Assembly (NCBI RefSeq): GCF_009729075.1
Contig: NZ_VTGY01000003.1
Coordinates: forward strand, 124,001-188,000
Direction of reading: 5' to 3'
From: Mycolicibacterium sp. CBMA 226
GTDB taxonomy: Bacteria; Actinomycetota; Actinomycetes; Mycobacteriales; Mycobacteriaceae
DNA length: 64,000 nt
Shown: piece after piece, positions 8,981 through 17,467 of the stretch
Numbering within the stretch: the stretch's first letter is position 1
Layout: each line of letters opens with the position of its first letter
Notes under the pieces: model-generated
Told to the model about the DNA's origin: nothing
Databases searched by the model: none
What the model saw: only the letters and a program-made list of their open reading frames with translations
Made by a program: the position numbers and the translations under genes

Positions 8981-10539
8981 CCACACCCGACCACGAAGTG
9001 GTCATCATCGGAGCCGGACCGGGCGGCATCGCCGCGGCCCACCTGTTGCAGCAGAAGGGGATTCACGACTTCGTGATCGTCGACCGCGGCGACGACTTCG
9101 GCGGCACCTGGCGCGACAACCACTATCCGGGGCTCGCCGTCGACATCCCGTCGCTGTGGTACCAGCTCTCTTTCGCGCCCAACCCCGACTGGAGCCGGTT
9201 CTTCGCGCCGGGCCCCGAAATCTACGCCTACCTGCGCGACACCGCCGACAGGCTCGGCCTGCGGCCGCACCTGCGCGCGGGCTTCGAGGTGCTCCGCCAA
9301 CAGTGGGACGACGACGCCGGCCTGTGGCGGCTGTCCGTCCGCAACCAGCCGGACATGACGGCCCGGTTCCTGATCAGCTCTGTCGGCGGCTACGTCAACG
9401 CCAAGAACGTCGTCGACATCGACGGCATCGAGGACTTCGGGGGCACCATCCTGCGCCCCAATGACTGGGACGACGACTACGACGTCCGCGGCAAACGCGT
9501 CGCGGTGATCGGCACCGGCTCCAGCGGGGTACAGATCACCGGGGCCCTGTCCGGTGTCGCCGCCAATCTCGATGTGTACCAACGCACGCCGGCGTGGGTG
9601 CTGCCCAAGGTCGACTTCGACATCCCGCCGTGGCTGCGACGTCTGCTCAAGGTGCCGGGTTTTGTCGGTGCGGTCAACGTCTTCGGACGGCTGCTGATGG
9701 ACGTCACCATGGTCGTACCGATCGTCCACATCTTCTCCCGGCTGCCCCGCAAGGTGCTGACCAAGCTCATGCCGCTGTACGACGGCCACAGCCGCAACCT
9801 GTACCGGCTGCTGCTGCGCTCGACGGTGCAGGACCCGGCAACCCGCAGGGCACTACTCCCCCGTTACGGCATCATGGCCAAACGGCCCGTGATCTCCAGC
9901 GATTTCCTGCCGGCCCTGAACCACCCCGACACGCACCTGATCACCACGCCCATCGAACGGATCACCCGCGACGGGGTACGTACGGTCGACGGCGTGGACC
10001 ATCCCGCCGACCTGCTGCTGACCGCAACCGGCTATGAACTGTGGACCGACCCGGAAACCTACCGGCCCGGAACCATCATGGGGTCCAACGGATTTGACCT
10101 CGCCGAGTACTACCGCGCCCATGGACTGCACGCCTATGCCGGCACGGCCCATCCTCGGCTGCCGAACCGCTGGGAGATCGTCGGCCCGCTCGGATTCGTC
10201 GGGTTCGCCTGGATGGACTACGTCGAAACCGTTGCCGCCCATGCAGTTCGGCTGATCGATGAGGCCAGCCGCCGGTCGGCGGCCCCCGTCGTCGCGGTGA
10301 GCAATGAGGCGTTCCACAAGTGGAACGCCCTGATGGACCGGCGCGGCCGCACCGCGCACACCTACTACACCCATAAGTCGGAGCTGCGCACCTATTTCGT
10401 CAACTCCCAGCACGAGACCCCCTACTACCGACCGCAAACGATCACCGGCGCAAGGATTTTCGCGCGGCGCTCGCCACTCTCGGACTACGAGTTCAGCGAT
10501 GTCCGGGCCGCCACGATGAGTGAGGAGCTCAGCGCATGA
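8977..10539 (+). CDS. FAD-dependent monooxygenase, Baeyer-Villiger-like
   Basis: Class B flavoprotein monooxygenase-like enzyme of 520 residues using FAD and NADPH to oxygenate an unknown (probably ketone, sterol-like or xenobiotic) substrate. The FAD Rossmann motif GAGPGG is at 12-17, FGGTWRDNHYPG follows at about 40, and the NADPH Rossmann motif GTGSSG is near 177. The Baeyer-Villiger fingerprint FxGxxxHxxxW(P/D) appears as FGGTILRPNDWD, with Arg in place of the His. The ATG at 8977 overlaps the TetR stop, and its own stop overlaps the SDR start, showing translational coupling. Confidence 0.88.
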   Translation: MTTPDHEVVIIGAGPGGIAAAHLLQQKGIHDFVIVDRGDDFGGTWRDNHYPGLAVDIPSLWYQLSFAPNPDWSRFFAPGPEIYAYLRDTADRLGLRPHLRAGFEVLRQQWDDDAGLWRLSVRNQPDMTARFLISSVGGYVNAKNVVDIDGIEDFGGTILRPNDWDDDYDVRGKRVAVIGTGSSGVQITGALSGVAANLDVYQRTPAWVLPKVDFDIPPWLRRLLKVPGFVGAVNVFGRLLMDVTMVVPIVHIFSRLPRKVLTKLMPLYDGHSRNLYRLLLRSTVQDPATRRALLPRYGIMAKRPVISSDFLPALNHPDTHLITTPIERITRDGVRTVDGVDHPADLLLTATGYELWTDPETYRPGTIMGSNGFDLAEYYRAHGLHAYAGTAHPRLPNRWEIVGPLGFVGFAWMDYVETVAAHAVRLIDEASRRSAAPVVAVSNEAFHKWNALMDRRGRTAHTYYTHKSELRTYFVNSQHETPYYRPQTITGARIFARRSPLSDYEFSDVRAATMSEELSA

Positions 10540-11357
10540 CCGATCAACCACTGGCCGGCAAGGTCGCCTTCGTCACCGGAGCGGCTCGCGGACAGGGCCG
10601 TTCGCATTGCGTCCGGCTGGCGCGGGCAGGTGCCGACATCGTCGCCATCGACGCCTGCGGGCCCGTCGCCGAGGCCAACGGGTACGCGCCGGCGACGCCG
10701 GGCGAGCTGGCCGAGACGGTCAATCTCGTTGAAGGCGAAGGCCGGAAGATCTACGCCAAGGAAGTCGACGTCCGGGACGCGGAAGGTCAGCAGCGGGTGG
10801 TCGCGGAGACCATCGAGCAGTTCGGCCGGCTGGACATCGTGGTGGCCAACGCGGGAGTGCTGAACTGGGGGCGGCTCTGGGAGATTTCCCCGCAGCAGTG
10901 GCAGGACACCCTGGACATCAACCTGACCGGGGTGTGGAACACGATCCGGGCCGCGGTGCCGGCGATGATCGAGGCCGGCAACGGTGGGTCGATCATCGCG
11001 ACCAGTTCGGCGGCCGGCATCAAGGCGGTGCCGGGTTGTGGACACTACTGCGCCAGCAAGTTCGGTGTCGTGGGCATGATCAACGCCCTGGCGGTGGAGC
11101 TGGGCGAGTTCGGTATCCGCGTGAACTCCGTGCACCCGTACGGCACCGACACCCCGATGGGCAACGACGTGTCGATGTACCAGGTCCTGCAAGATCATCC
11201 GCAGTACATCCACAGCTTCTCCCCCGGCGCGCTGCCGACGGACTCGCTCATCAAGCCGGACCAGATCTCCGACATCGTGGTGTGGTTGGCGAGCGACGCG
11301 TCGTCATTGGTGACGGCAGCGCAGATTCCGGCAGACAAGGGTTACCTCAAGATCTGA
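10536..11357 (+). CDS. Mycofactocin-coupled SDR family oxidoreductase
   Basis: Short-chain dehydrogenase of 273 residues. The cofactor motif TGAARGQGRSH lies at 15-25, NAG near 106, catalytic Ser in ATSSAAG near 155 and the YxxxK pair in HYCASKFG near 168-172. The long insert after the Asp of the second strand (about 40-75, including TPGELAETVNLVEGEGRKI) is typical of the mycofactocin-coupled SDR group, whose nicotinamide is thought not to exchange and to be re-oxidised through the peptide cofactor mycofactocin. Third gene of the TetR-monooxygenase operon (ATGA overlap), so it probably oxidises an alcohol in the same pathway. No mycofactocin biosynthesis genes are in the window. Confidence 0.88.
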   Translation: MTDQPLAGKVAFVTGAARGQGRSHCVRLARAGADIVAIDACGPVAEANGYAPATPGELAETVNLVEGEGRKIYAKEVDVRDAEGQQRVVAETIEQFGRLDIVVANAGVLNWGRLWEISPQQWQDTLDINLTGVWNTIRAAVPAMIEAGNGGSIIATSSAAGIKAVPGCGHYCASKFGVVGMINALAVELGEFGIRVNSVHPYGTDTPMGNDVSMYQVLQDHPQYIHSFSPGALPTDSLIKPDQISDIVVWLASDASSLVTAAQIPADKGYLKI

Positions 11358-11376
11358 CCGGGTAACGTCAGTTGCC

Positions 11377-11994
11377 ATGGCGAAGTCGTCCGCCGGGGTG
11401 GCAAACAACAATTTCGACGCGCACACGCGCGCCACACAGTTCATGCGCTCGGCCCTCGACATCCTCGGCGAGACCGGCCGCACCGAGTTCACCGTGCTCG
11501 AGGTCGTGGAGCGCTCGAGGACGTCGTTGCGGGCCTTCTACCAGCACTTCGCCACCAAGGACGAGCTGGTGTTGGCCTTGATCGACGCGATGCTCACCGA
11601 GTTCACCACGACCTGGCAAGCCGAGGCAGCCCAGCTGAGCCCCTCAGACGCGCTGCGTGAGCTGGTCGACCGCATCTGCGTGCCTCCCGCGTCCAGCACC
11701 CAGGACAGCATCAATCGTGGGCTGACCTTTTATCACGATCGCCTGGCGGAAACGATGCCGGACGACTATGGCCGGGTGCTGACGCCGCTGCACGCGCTCA
11801 TCGTCGACATCGTCGAACGCGGCATGGCCGATGGGACCTTCGCGCCCGGCCTCGAGGTCGAGGCAACCGCGGCGCTGGTCATGCAGACCATCTTCGGCGC
11901 CCTGCGACTGCGCGCACTCGGACCCGGTCTCGATCTCACGCCGATCGGCAGCGAGCGCATCTACGCCTTCTGCCTGCGCGCCATTCAGAAATGA
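11377..11994 (+). CDS. TetR/AcrR family transcriptional regulator
   Basis: Regulator of 205 residues; helix-turn-helix FTVLEVVERSRTSLRAFYQHFATKDELV at about 36-63 with the typical TetR FYxHFxxKxEL. The C-terminal domain is of unknown ligand specificity. It begins 19 bases after the SDR, and an inverted repeat CTGAC-N8-GTCAG (11354-11371) spans the SDR stop just upstream of its ATG and could be an operator. It may be co-transcribed with the operon upstream or act on the Acg-like gene 49 bases downstream; sequence does not decide this. Confidence 0.88.
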   Translation: MAKSSAGVANNNFDAHTRATQFMRSALDILGETGRTEFTVLEVVERSRTSLRAFYQHFATKDELVLALIDAMLTEFTTTWQAEAAQLSPSDALRELVDRICVPPASSTQDSINRGLTFYHDRLAETMPDDYGRVLTPLHALIVDIVERGMADGTFAPGLEVEATAALVMQTIFGALRLRALGPGLDLTPIGSERIYAFCLRAIQK

Positions 11995-12043
11995 TGACTT
12001 CTGGCCCTGTCTGACCCGGTCCTGTGCCAGGCACTGTGGACCC

Positions 12044-13024
12044 ATGACGACAACCGCCATAGCACTTCGGGAAATCGAGGACGCCGTACATGCGGCCTGC
12101 CGCGCCCCGTCATTCCACAACAGCCAGCCATGGACCTGGGTGCTGGAATCGACCACGTTGCGGCTGTTCCTGGACCCCGACCAACTGGTGGACACCGACA
12201 GCTCAGGACGTCAGGCACTGCTGAGCTGTGGCGCGGCCCTCGACCACCTGCGCGTGGTCCTGTCGGCACGCGGCTGGGACACCCTGGTCGCCCGCTTTCC
12301 CAATCCCAACAACCGGCACCACTTGGCCGATATCGAGTTTCGAGAGTCGGCCGGCGTCACACCGGCCCAGCGCCGGGACGCCGAGGCGGTCACGCGCCGG
12401 CGGTCCGACCGATTGCCCTACGACCCGGTGGAGAATGCGGCGGCGTTCGAGGTGCTGCTGCGACTGGCCGTCGAGGACCGCGCCACGCACGTCGACCTGA
12501 TCGCGCCGCAGCAGCGGGACAAAGTAGCCGAAGCCTCCCATCTCGCCGAGGCGCTGCGGATGTACGACACCCAATATCACACTGAATTAGCTTGGTGGAC
12601 CGCACCTTTCGGAGCCACGACCGGGATTCCACACACCGCGCTGGTTTCGGCTGCCGAGTCCGATCGGGTCGAGATCGGTCGTACCTTCCCGGTTACACAC
12701 AACCGGGAACGACGCCAACACAGCGGAGACGATCAGGCCACCATCGTGGTGATCTCGGCGTTCGACGACACTCCGCGGGACATCCTGGCCTGCGGCGAGA
12801 CGTTGTCGGCGGTCTTGATCGAAGCTACGGGCGCGGGACTGGCCAGTTGCAAACTCACCCATGTCACCGAGCACCCTGCGACCCGCGACATCGTCAGCGC
12901 GCTGACGGGCCATCCGCTGCCGCAGGCACTGGTGCGGATCGGGGTCGCGCCGGCGTTGGACGACGTCCCACCGGCGACACCGCGCCGTCCGCTGTCGGAT
13001 GTCTTTCGCGTCCGGGTCGGTTGA
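12044..13024 (+). CDS. Acg-like FMN-binding nitroreductase family protein
   Basis: Protein of 326 residues related to mycobacterial Acg (Rv2032) and Rv3131, degenerate nitroreductases with two halves that bind FMN. Visible family features are APSFHNSQPWTW near 21-32, a two-fold layout, and GAGLASCKLTHVTEH near 265. Acg proteins lack enzymatic turnover in several tested cases and may store flavin. ATG at 12044 is chosen because the upstream extension of the frame reads as antisense of the TetR gene. Many family members belong to the DosR regulon; I could not find a convincing DosR box here. Confidence 0.85.
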   Translation: MTTTAIALREIEDAVHAACRAPSFHNSQPWTWVLESTTLRLFLDPDQLVDTDSSGRQALLSCGAALDHLRVVLSARGWDTLVARFPNPNNRHHLADIEFRESAGVTPAQRRDAEAVTRRRSDRLPYDPVENAAAFEVLLRLAVEDRATHVDLIAPQQRDKVAEASHLAEALRMYDTQYHTELAWWTAPFGATTGIPHTALVSAAESDRVEIGRTFPVTHNRERRQHSGDDQATIVVISAFDDTPRDILACGETLSAVLIEATGAGLASCKLTHVTEHPATRDIVSALTGHPLPQALVRIGVAPALDDVPPATPRRPLSDVFRVRVG

Positions 13025-13044
13025 CCTCGCCGTAGGCTGAGCCC

Positions 13045-14049
13045 ATGCGCGCATGGCGAGTGCGTACGCCCGCGCCGATCGAGCAAGGCCCGCTCGAATT
13101 CGGCACGGTCGACGTCCCCGAGCCCGGTGCCGGCGAGGTGCTCATCGCGGTGCGGGCCTGCGGCGTGTGCCGCACCGATCTGCACATCGCAGAAGGCGAC
13201 CTGCCGGTCCACCGGCCGTTCGTCACGCCCGGCCACGAGGTGGTGGGCGAAGTGGTGGCAACCGGCGAGCACACCGACACCGACCTCGGCGTCGGTGACC
13301 GCGTTGGCGTGGCCTGGCTCCGGCACACGTGCGGCAGTTGCCGGTTCTGCCGTCGGGGAGCGGAGAACCTCTGCCCGAACTCTCGTTACACCGGCTGGGA
13401 CGCCGACGGGGGCTACGCCGAATTCGTCACGGCACCAGCCGATTACGTCCACCGCCTGCCGACGGGATACTCGGATGCCGAGCTGGCCCCGCTGCTGTGC
13501 GCCGGCATCATCGGCTACCGGTCGTTGTTGCGTGCCGAGCTGCCCGCCGGCGGCCGGCTCGGTATCTACGGGTTCGGTGGCAGTGCACACATCACCGCCC
13601 AGGTGGCGCTCGCCCGCGGCGCTGAGGTGCACGTCATGACGCGCGGGGCGGCCGCGCAACGACTCGCACTCGATCTCGGTGCCGCGTCGGCACAAGGCGC
13701 CACCGCCCGGCCGCCTGTCGATCTGGACGCCGCGATCCTGTTCGCCCCGGTGGGCGATCTGGTGTTGCCGGCCCTGGAGGCACTCGACCGCGGCGGCACG
13801 CTGGCGATCGCCGGCATCCATCTCAGTGACATCCCGGTACTGAATTACCAACGGCACCTGTTTCAGGAACGCCAGGTGCGATCGGTGGCGTCGAACACCC
13901 GCGCCGACGCCCGGGAATTTCTCGCCTTCGCCGACGCCCACCGCCTCCACGTCACCGCCCCGGGCTATCCGTTGGATCAGGCAGACCGCGCCATGGGCGA
14001 TCTGGCCGCCGGACGCATCTCGGGCGCCGCGGTGCTGCATGTCGGCTGA
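13045..14049 (+). CDS. Zinc-dependent alcohol dehydrogenase family protein
   Basis: Medium-chain dehydrogenase/reductase of 334 residues. Catalytic zinc ligands are in [11 protein letters not shown] (Cys about 37) and GHEVVGEV (His about 60); the structural zinc cluster is [17 protein letters not shown] (about 94-110). The coenzyme-binding GFGGSAH lies near 175. It resembles the AdhA-type (Rv1862) subgroup, oxidising primary alcohols with NAD(P). ATG 13045 begins 20 bases after the Acg-like gene; it may be co-transcribed with it. It converges on the radical SAM gene, whose 3' coding region carries a strong hairpin that could end both transcripts. Confidence 0.88.
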   Translation: MRAWRVRTPAPIEQGPLEFGTVDVPEPGAGEVLIAVRACGVCRTDLHIAEGDLPVHRPFVTPGHEVVGEVVATGEHTDTDLGVGDRVGVAWLRHTCGSCRFCRRGAENLCPNSRYTGWDADGGYAEFVTAPADYVHRLPTGYSDAELAPLLCAGIIGYRSLLRAELPAGGRLGIYGFGGSAHITAQVALARGAEVHVMTRGAAAQRLALDLGAASAQGATARPPVDLDAAILFAPVGDLVLPALEALDRGGTLAIAGIHLSDIPVLNYQRHLFQERQVRSVASNTRADAREFLAFADAHRLHVTAPGYPLDQADRAMGDLAAGRISGAAVLHVG

Positions 14050-14050
14050 C

Positions 14051-15076
14051 TCAGAACAACGCAGGCTGCACCGCCCCGGCGGGCTCTGCCGCCGGGGCGG
14101 TACGCATGGTGTCAAGTCTGTTTCCCTTGGCGCCGAGGCCGTAGCGGGCAACCAACGGCGCCACCCGGGTCCGCAATCGTTCGCGGTACTCAGGGCCGAG
14201 ATATGCACCGCGCCCGTACAATTCGCGATATCTGGGCAATAGCTCGGGATACGCCGAGCCCAGCCATGCCAGGAACCAGCCACGGGTCGCGCCACGCAGA
14301 TGTAGTCCGAAGACCGTCACGCCGGTGGCACCGGCCGCCGCGACGCGCGACAGCAGCGCGTCCAGATGCGACTCCGAGTCGGTCAGGTACGGCAGCACCG
14401 GCGCCACCATGACGTGGCAGTCGAGCCCCGCCTGCGTGATCGCCGAGATGAGCTCCAGCCGCGCCGCGGGTGTCGGGGTCCCCGGCTCGACCGACCGGTG
14501 CAGGTCCGGGTCCAGCATCGCCAACGACACCGCGACGCTCACCCCGACCCGCGCACCCGCGTCGACGATCAGTGGCAGATCACGGCGCAGCAGCGTGCCC
14601 TTGGTCAGGATCGAGAACGACGTCCCGGAATCGGTAAGTGCCGCGATGATTCCGGGCATCAGCGCATACCGGCCCTCGGCCCGTTGGTAGGGGTCGGTGT
14701 TGGTGCCCAAGGCGACCGCGTCGCGTGTCCATGTTCGCCGAAAGAGCTCTCGCCGCAAGACTTCTGCGACATTGGTCTTCACCACGAGTTCACGGTCGAA
14801 ATCGTTTCCGGAGTCGAAATCCAGGTATTCGTGCGTGGGCCGGGCGAAGCAGTACCGGCAGGCGTGCGAGCAGCCGCGGTAGGCGTTCACGGTGTAGCGG
14901 AACGGCAGATTCGACGCCTCCGGAACCTTGTTCAGCGCCGACTTGCAGAGCACCTCGTGGAACGTGATGCCGTCGAACTTCGGCACCCGGATGCTGCGCA
15001 CCAGCCCGAGGCGTTCCAGGCCGGGCAGGGCACCGTCCGCTTCGGCTCGCGCCACCGCTTGCCCGTCCCACCGCAT
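14051..15076 (-). CDS. Radical SAM protein, Rv2578c family
   Basis: Radical S-adenosylmethionine protein of 341 residues. The 4Fe-4S cysteines are in RGCSHACRYCFAR (CxxxCxxC, about 70-77), with an upstream PFRYTVNAY and downstream GTNTDPYQ and ILTKGTLLRRD typical of the SplB-like/Rv2578c group. The substrate is unknown. The family is also called DNA-repair-photolyase-like, fitting its control: a perfect LexA box lies 8 bases upstream of the ATG at 15076. Rv2578c belongs to the LexA regulon in M. tuberculosis, so SOS induction appears conserved. It lies downstream of the PAS-ANTAR gene on the same strand but has its own promoter. Confidence 0.9.
   Translation of the reverse strand: MRWDGQAVARAEADGALPGLERLGLVRSIRVPKFDGITFHEVLCKSALNKVPEASNLPFRYTVNAYRGCSHACRYCFARPTHEYLDFDSGNDFDRELVVKTNVAEVLRRELFRRTWTRDAVALGTNTDPYQRAEGRYALMPGIIAALTDSGTSFSILTKGTLLRRDLPLIVDAGARVGVSVAVSLAMLDPDLHRSVEPGTPTPAARLELISAITQAGLDCHVMVAPVLPYLTDSESHLDALLSRVAAAGATGVTVFGLHLRGATRGWFLAWLGSAYPELLPRYRELYGRGAYLGPEYRERLRTRVAPLVARYGLGAKGNRLDTMRTAPAAEPAGAVQPALF
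14071..14100. terminator. GC-rich perfect hairpin, 12-bp stem
   Basis: CCGCCCCGGCGG (14071-14082) pairs exactly with CCGCCGGGGCGG (14089-14100) around a 6-base loop. It lies inside the last codons of the radical SAM gene, 22 bases past the convergent alcohol dehydrogenase stop. No T-tract on either side, so termination is inferred. Confidence 0.5.
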
Positions 15077-15083
15077 ACTTCAT

Positions 15084-15099
15084 TCGAACAATTGTTCGA
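15084..15099 (-). promoter_or_regulatory. Perfect LexA (SOS) box of radical SAM gene
   Basis: TCGAACAATTGTTCGA is a perfect 16-bp palindrome and a full match to the mycobacterial LexA consensus. On the minus strand it lies between a perfect -35 TTGACA (15110-15105, overlapping the TGA of the PAS-ANTAR gene) and a -10-like TCGAAT with a 17-base spacer, so bound LexA would block the promoter. The ATG follows within about 8 bases, suggesting a leaderless or near-leaderless mRNA. Confidence 0.88.
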
Positions 15100-15106
15100 C
15101 AGATTG

Positions 15107-15784
15107 TCAAGCCTCGCCGTCAGCGTCGTCGGCGGGACCGTCGACGAGCAACAGATGGTCGATCGTGATGACGGTCTCGGGCGCCAGCCCCTCGCGAATC
15201 ACGGCTTCCACCAACCGCGCCGCGACGGTCCGGAGCTTCACCTGGGTAGCCTGCGAACGCCATTTCAGAATCTCGAAAGCCCGATCGGCATCGATGCCGT
15301 AGGCGGCCATGAGGATGCCCTTGGCCTGATCGATCACGGCGCGTGATTCCACCACCGACGCCATGGCCAGCGAGAGATCGGATTGGATCCCGGCGGTGAC
15401 GTCGATGTAGTAGCCATGCGTGCCGGTGACCTGACCGTCGTCGTCCGTCATCCGGTCACTGACCACAACGACCCAGTGCATCCTGCCGCCGGCGTCGATG
15501 ATGCGGTGCCGGCTGCTGAACAATCCGCCGGTCTGCACCCGATCGAGGATCTCGGCAACCTTGGACCGGTCGTCAGGATGCTTGTGGCTCAGCAGCAACT
15601 CGGTGGTGGGCTCCACTTCCCCCAGCGCGTAGCCGTGCATACGGGCCACCTCTTCGGACCACACCCACCGCTGCTCGGCGAGGTTGAACTGAAAACTGCC
15701 GACATGTTGAGGATGGCCACCACTGAAGACGGCAGCGACGTCCCAGGATTCGGATTCGGCGATTTCGCCGTCGGTTTCACTCAT
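15107..15784 (-). CDS. PAS and ANTAR domain-containing regulator
   Basis: Putative RNA-binding antiterminator of 225 residues. An N-terminal PAS (PAS_3-type) sensor domain covers about 25-130, with WSEEVARMHGYALGEVEPT and HKHPDDR. A C-terminal ANTAR domain covers about 140-200, with SRAVIDQAKGILMAAYGIDADRAF and LKWRSQ. ANTAR domains bind two-hexaloop RNA motifs to prevent termination; the ligand of the PAS domain and the RNA target are unknown. Common in mycobacteria in several copies. Its TGA is part of the -35 element of the downstream radical SAM promoter. Upstream it is divergent from the F420-dependent oxidoreductase, separated by 83 bases. Confidence 0.9.
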   Translation of the reverse strand: MSETDGEIAESESWDVAAVFSGGHPQHVGSFQFNLAEQRWVWSEEVARMHGYALGEVEPTTELLLSHKHPDDRSKVAEILDRVQTGGLFSSRHRIIDAGGRMHWVVVVSDRMTDDDGQVTGTHGYYIDVTAGIQSDLSLAMASVVESRAVIDQAKGILMAAYGIDADRAFEILKWRSQATQVKLRTVAARLVEAVIREGLAPETVITIDHLLLVDGPADDADGEA

Positions 15785-15867
15785 GTCATTGTGCGGTGGC
15801 AGGTAGCCGCAATCATCCTAACGCGGTACCGGGATTGTCCGCCCAACTTGCCGGGTACGACTCCCCC

Positions 15868-16836
15868 ATGACGCACATCGGTTACTTCCTCAGCAGTGAA
15901 CAGTTCGATCCGCACGACCTGATCTCTCAAGCCAGGCGCGCCGAGGAGGCCGGCTTCCACGCCCTCTGGGTGTCCGATCATTTCCACCCCTGGACCGACG
16001 CACAGGGCCAGAGCCCCTTCGTCTGGAGCATCCTGGGCGCGCTGTCCGAGGTGACATCGCTGCCGGTGACCACCGCTGTCACCTGCCCCACGTTTCGGAT
16101 ACACCCCGCGATCATCGCCCCGGCAGCCGCCACCGCCGCTGTTCAGCTGCGCGGCGGCTTCCGGCTGGGGGTCGGCAGCGGGGAGGCCCTCAACGAGCAC
16201 ATCCTCGGTGATCCGTGGCCGTCGGCCGGCGAACGGCTGGACCGATTGGCCGAGGCCGTTTCACTCATCAGGGCATTGCACCGAGGGGAAGAGGTGAACC
16301 ATGACGGGCGGTACTACCACGTCCAGGACGCGCGCATCTACACCCTGCCGGAACGGCGCATCCCGATCTACATATCAGGCTTCGGCCCGCAGGCGACCCG
16401 GCTGGCGGGCCACATCGGCGACGGCTATTGCCTGACGATGCCCGACGCCGACCTGGTCTCGCTGTTCCGCGAGGCCGGTGGCGGTCGGAAGCCCGTGCAG
16501 GCCGGCATGAAGGTCTGCTGGGACCTCGACCCGGAGTTCGCCGCCAACACGGCACATCGACTGTGGGCCAGCGACCAACTGCCCGGACAGCTCAACCAGA
16601 CACTTTCCCGGCCAACGGATTTCGCCGCGGCGACAAGCCTGGTTCCGCGCGATGCCGTGACCGATGCGATAGTGTGCGGAGCGGACATGGAGGCGCACGT
16701 CCAGCAGGTGCGCAAGTACGTCGATGCCGGTATCGACGAGATCTACGTCCAGCAGATCGGCCCCGACATGGACGGCTTCTTCGACGCCTGGGAGCGCGAC
16801 GTACTGCCGGAATTCCAGGAAACGGCTTACGCCTGA
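15868..16836 (+). CDS. F420-dependent LLM-class oxidoreductase (FGD-like family)
   Basis: Luciferase-like TIM-barrel enzyme of 322 residues expected to use the deazaflavin F420. It belongs to the group resembling F420-dependent glucose-6-phosphate dehydrogenase: MTHIGYFLSSEQF start, WVSDHFHPW near 40, TTAVTCPT near 70, RGGFRLGVGSGEALNEHILG near 100, and PIYISGFGPQAT near 170. The substrate is not evident; similarity to Fgd is general. ATG 15868 is preferred over the longer frame starting 15796, which runs antisense into the PAS-ANTAR start. It overlaps the convergent dps gene by 10 bases. Confidence 0.88.
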   Translation: MTHIGYFLSSEQFDPHDLISQARRAEEAGFHALWVSDHFHPWTDAQGQSPFVWSILGALSEVTSLPVTTAVTCPTFRIHPAIIAPAAATAAVQLRGGFRLGVGSGEALNEHILGDPWPSAGERLDRLAEAVSLIRALHRGEEVNHDGRYYHVQDARIYTLPERRIPIYISGFGPQATRLAGHIGDGYCLTMPDADLVSLFREAGGGRKPVQAGMKVCWDLDPEFAANTAHRLWASDQLPGQLNQTLSRPTDFAAATSLVPRDAVTDAIVCGADMEAHVQQVRKYVDAGIDEIYVQQIGPDMDGFFDAWERDVLPEFQETAYA

Positions 16837-17363
16837 GCTGCCGCCTGCCGCTCGGTGTGTGCGCCGCTGGTGGCCAACTCGCCATCAGCGGATTCCAGGT
16901 GGGCACGGACGAACCACTGGAACTTCTCCAGCTCGGCAACGTGGCCGATCAGCATGTCCTGCGAGACCAGATCGAGTTCATCCAACTCCTCGATCGACTT
17001 GCGCGCGTCCTTGATGACGCCCCCGTAGACCAGATCCAGCGCGGCGAGGTGGGCCTGAACTGTGTCGCGGCCGAGCGAATAGTCGTCCCAGGTGCGGTAT
17101 TTGAGAATCGCGCCCGGCGTTCCCTGTGGCGCCGCGCCCAGCGCCGCCAGCCGCTCCGCCGTCTCATCCGCATAGCCCCGCACCAGCTCGACCTGTGGAT
17201 CGATCATCTCGTGCACGCCAATGAAATTGGGGCCCACGACATTCCAGTGCACGTGCTTCAGCGTCAGATGCAGGTCGTTGTACGTGCTCAGCTGAATTTG
17301 CAACAGCACTCGGATCCGGCTGCTCTGCTCTTCGGAAAGCCCTGGAATCGTGAATTCGCTCAT
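16827..17363 (-). CDS. dps: Dps family ferritin-like DNA-protecting protein
   Basis: Dodecameric miniferritin that stores iron and shields DNA in stationary phase, 178 residues. The ferroxidase site is recognisable in LKHVHWNVVGPNFIGVHEMIDPQVE (His 39-43 region, His 51, Asp/Glu following) and partner helices with YADETAERLAALG. The C-terminal tail GAHTERQAAAQA could contribute to DNA contacts, as in other mycobacterial Dps proteins. Ribosome site GGAG lies 8-10 bases before ATG 17363. A SigF-type promoter lies 33-57 bases upstream, paired back-to-back with one for the ctaD paralogue. Confidence 0.93.
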   Translation of the reverse strand: MSEFTIPGLSEEQSSRIRVLLQIQLSTYNDLHLTLKHVHWNVVGPNFIGVHEMIDPQVELVRGYADETAERLAALGAAPQGTPGAILKYRTWDDYSLGRDTVQAHLAALDLVYGGVIKDARKSIEELDELDLVSQDMLIGHVAELEKFQWFVRAHLESADGELATSGAHTERQAAAQA

Positions 17364-17395
17364 CGCTCAACTCCTTTTGGTATCGACCCCCTGCC

Positions 17396-17420
17396 TACCC
17401 GGTGGCACGCGCGATAAAAC
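17396..17420 (-). promoter_or_regulatory. SigF-type promoter of dps
   Basis: Minus-strand GTTT (17420-17417), 16-base spacer, GGGTA (17400-17396), matching the mycobacterial SigF consensus GTTT-N15-17-GGGTA. Start codon 33 bases beyond. Confidence 0.8.
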
Positions 17421-17432
17421 GCCAACGCAACC

Positions 17433-17457
17433 GTTTAGCACCCATGAGCCCCGGGTA
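17433..17457 (+). promoter_or_regulatory. SigF-type promoter of ctaD paralogue
   Basis: Plus-strand GTTT (17433-17436), 16-base spacer, GGGTA (17453-17457). The GTG start at 17468 follows within about 10 bases, implying a very short leader. The -35 elements of this and the dps promoter are only 12 bases apart. Confidence 0.8.
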
Positions 17458-17467
17458 ACGCCCGGAA

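Noticed and set aside
12001..12043. Possible DosR box upstream of the Acg-like gene
   Set aside because: TTCTGGCCCTGTCTGACCC only loosely resembles the 20-bp DosR palindrome, with the two halves out of register.
14071..14100. Hairpin as a riboswitch or RNA gene
   Set aside because: It is a simple GC stem within a Pro/Ala-rich coding tail; best read as coding sequence that may also terminate transcription.
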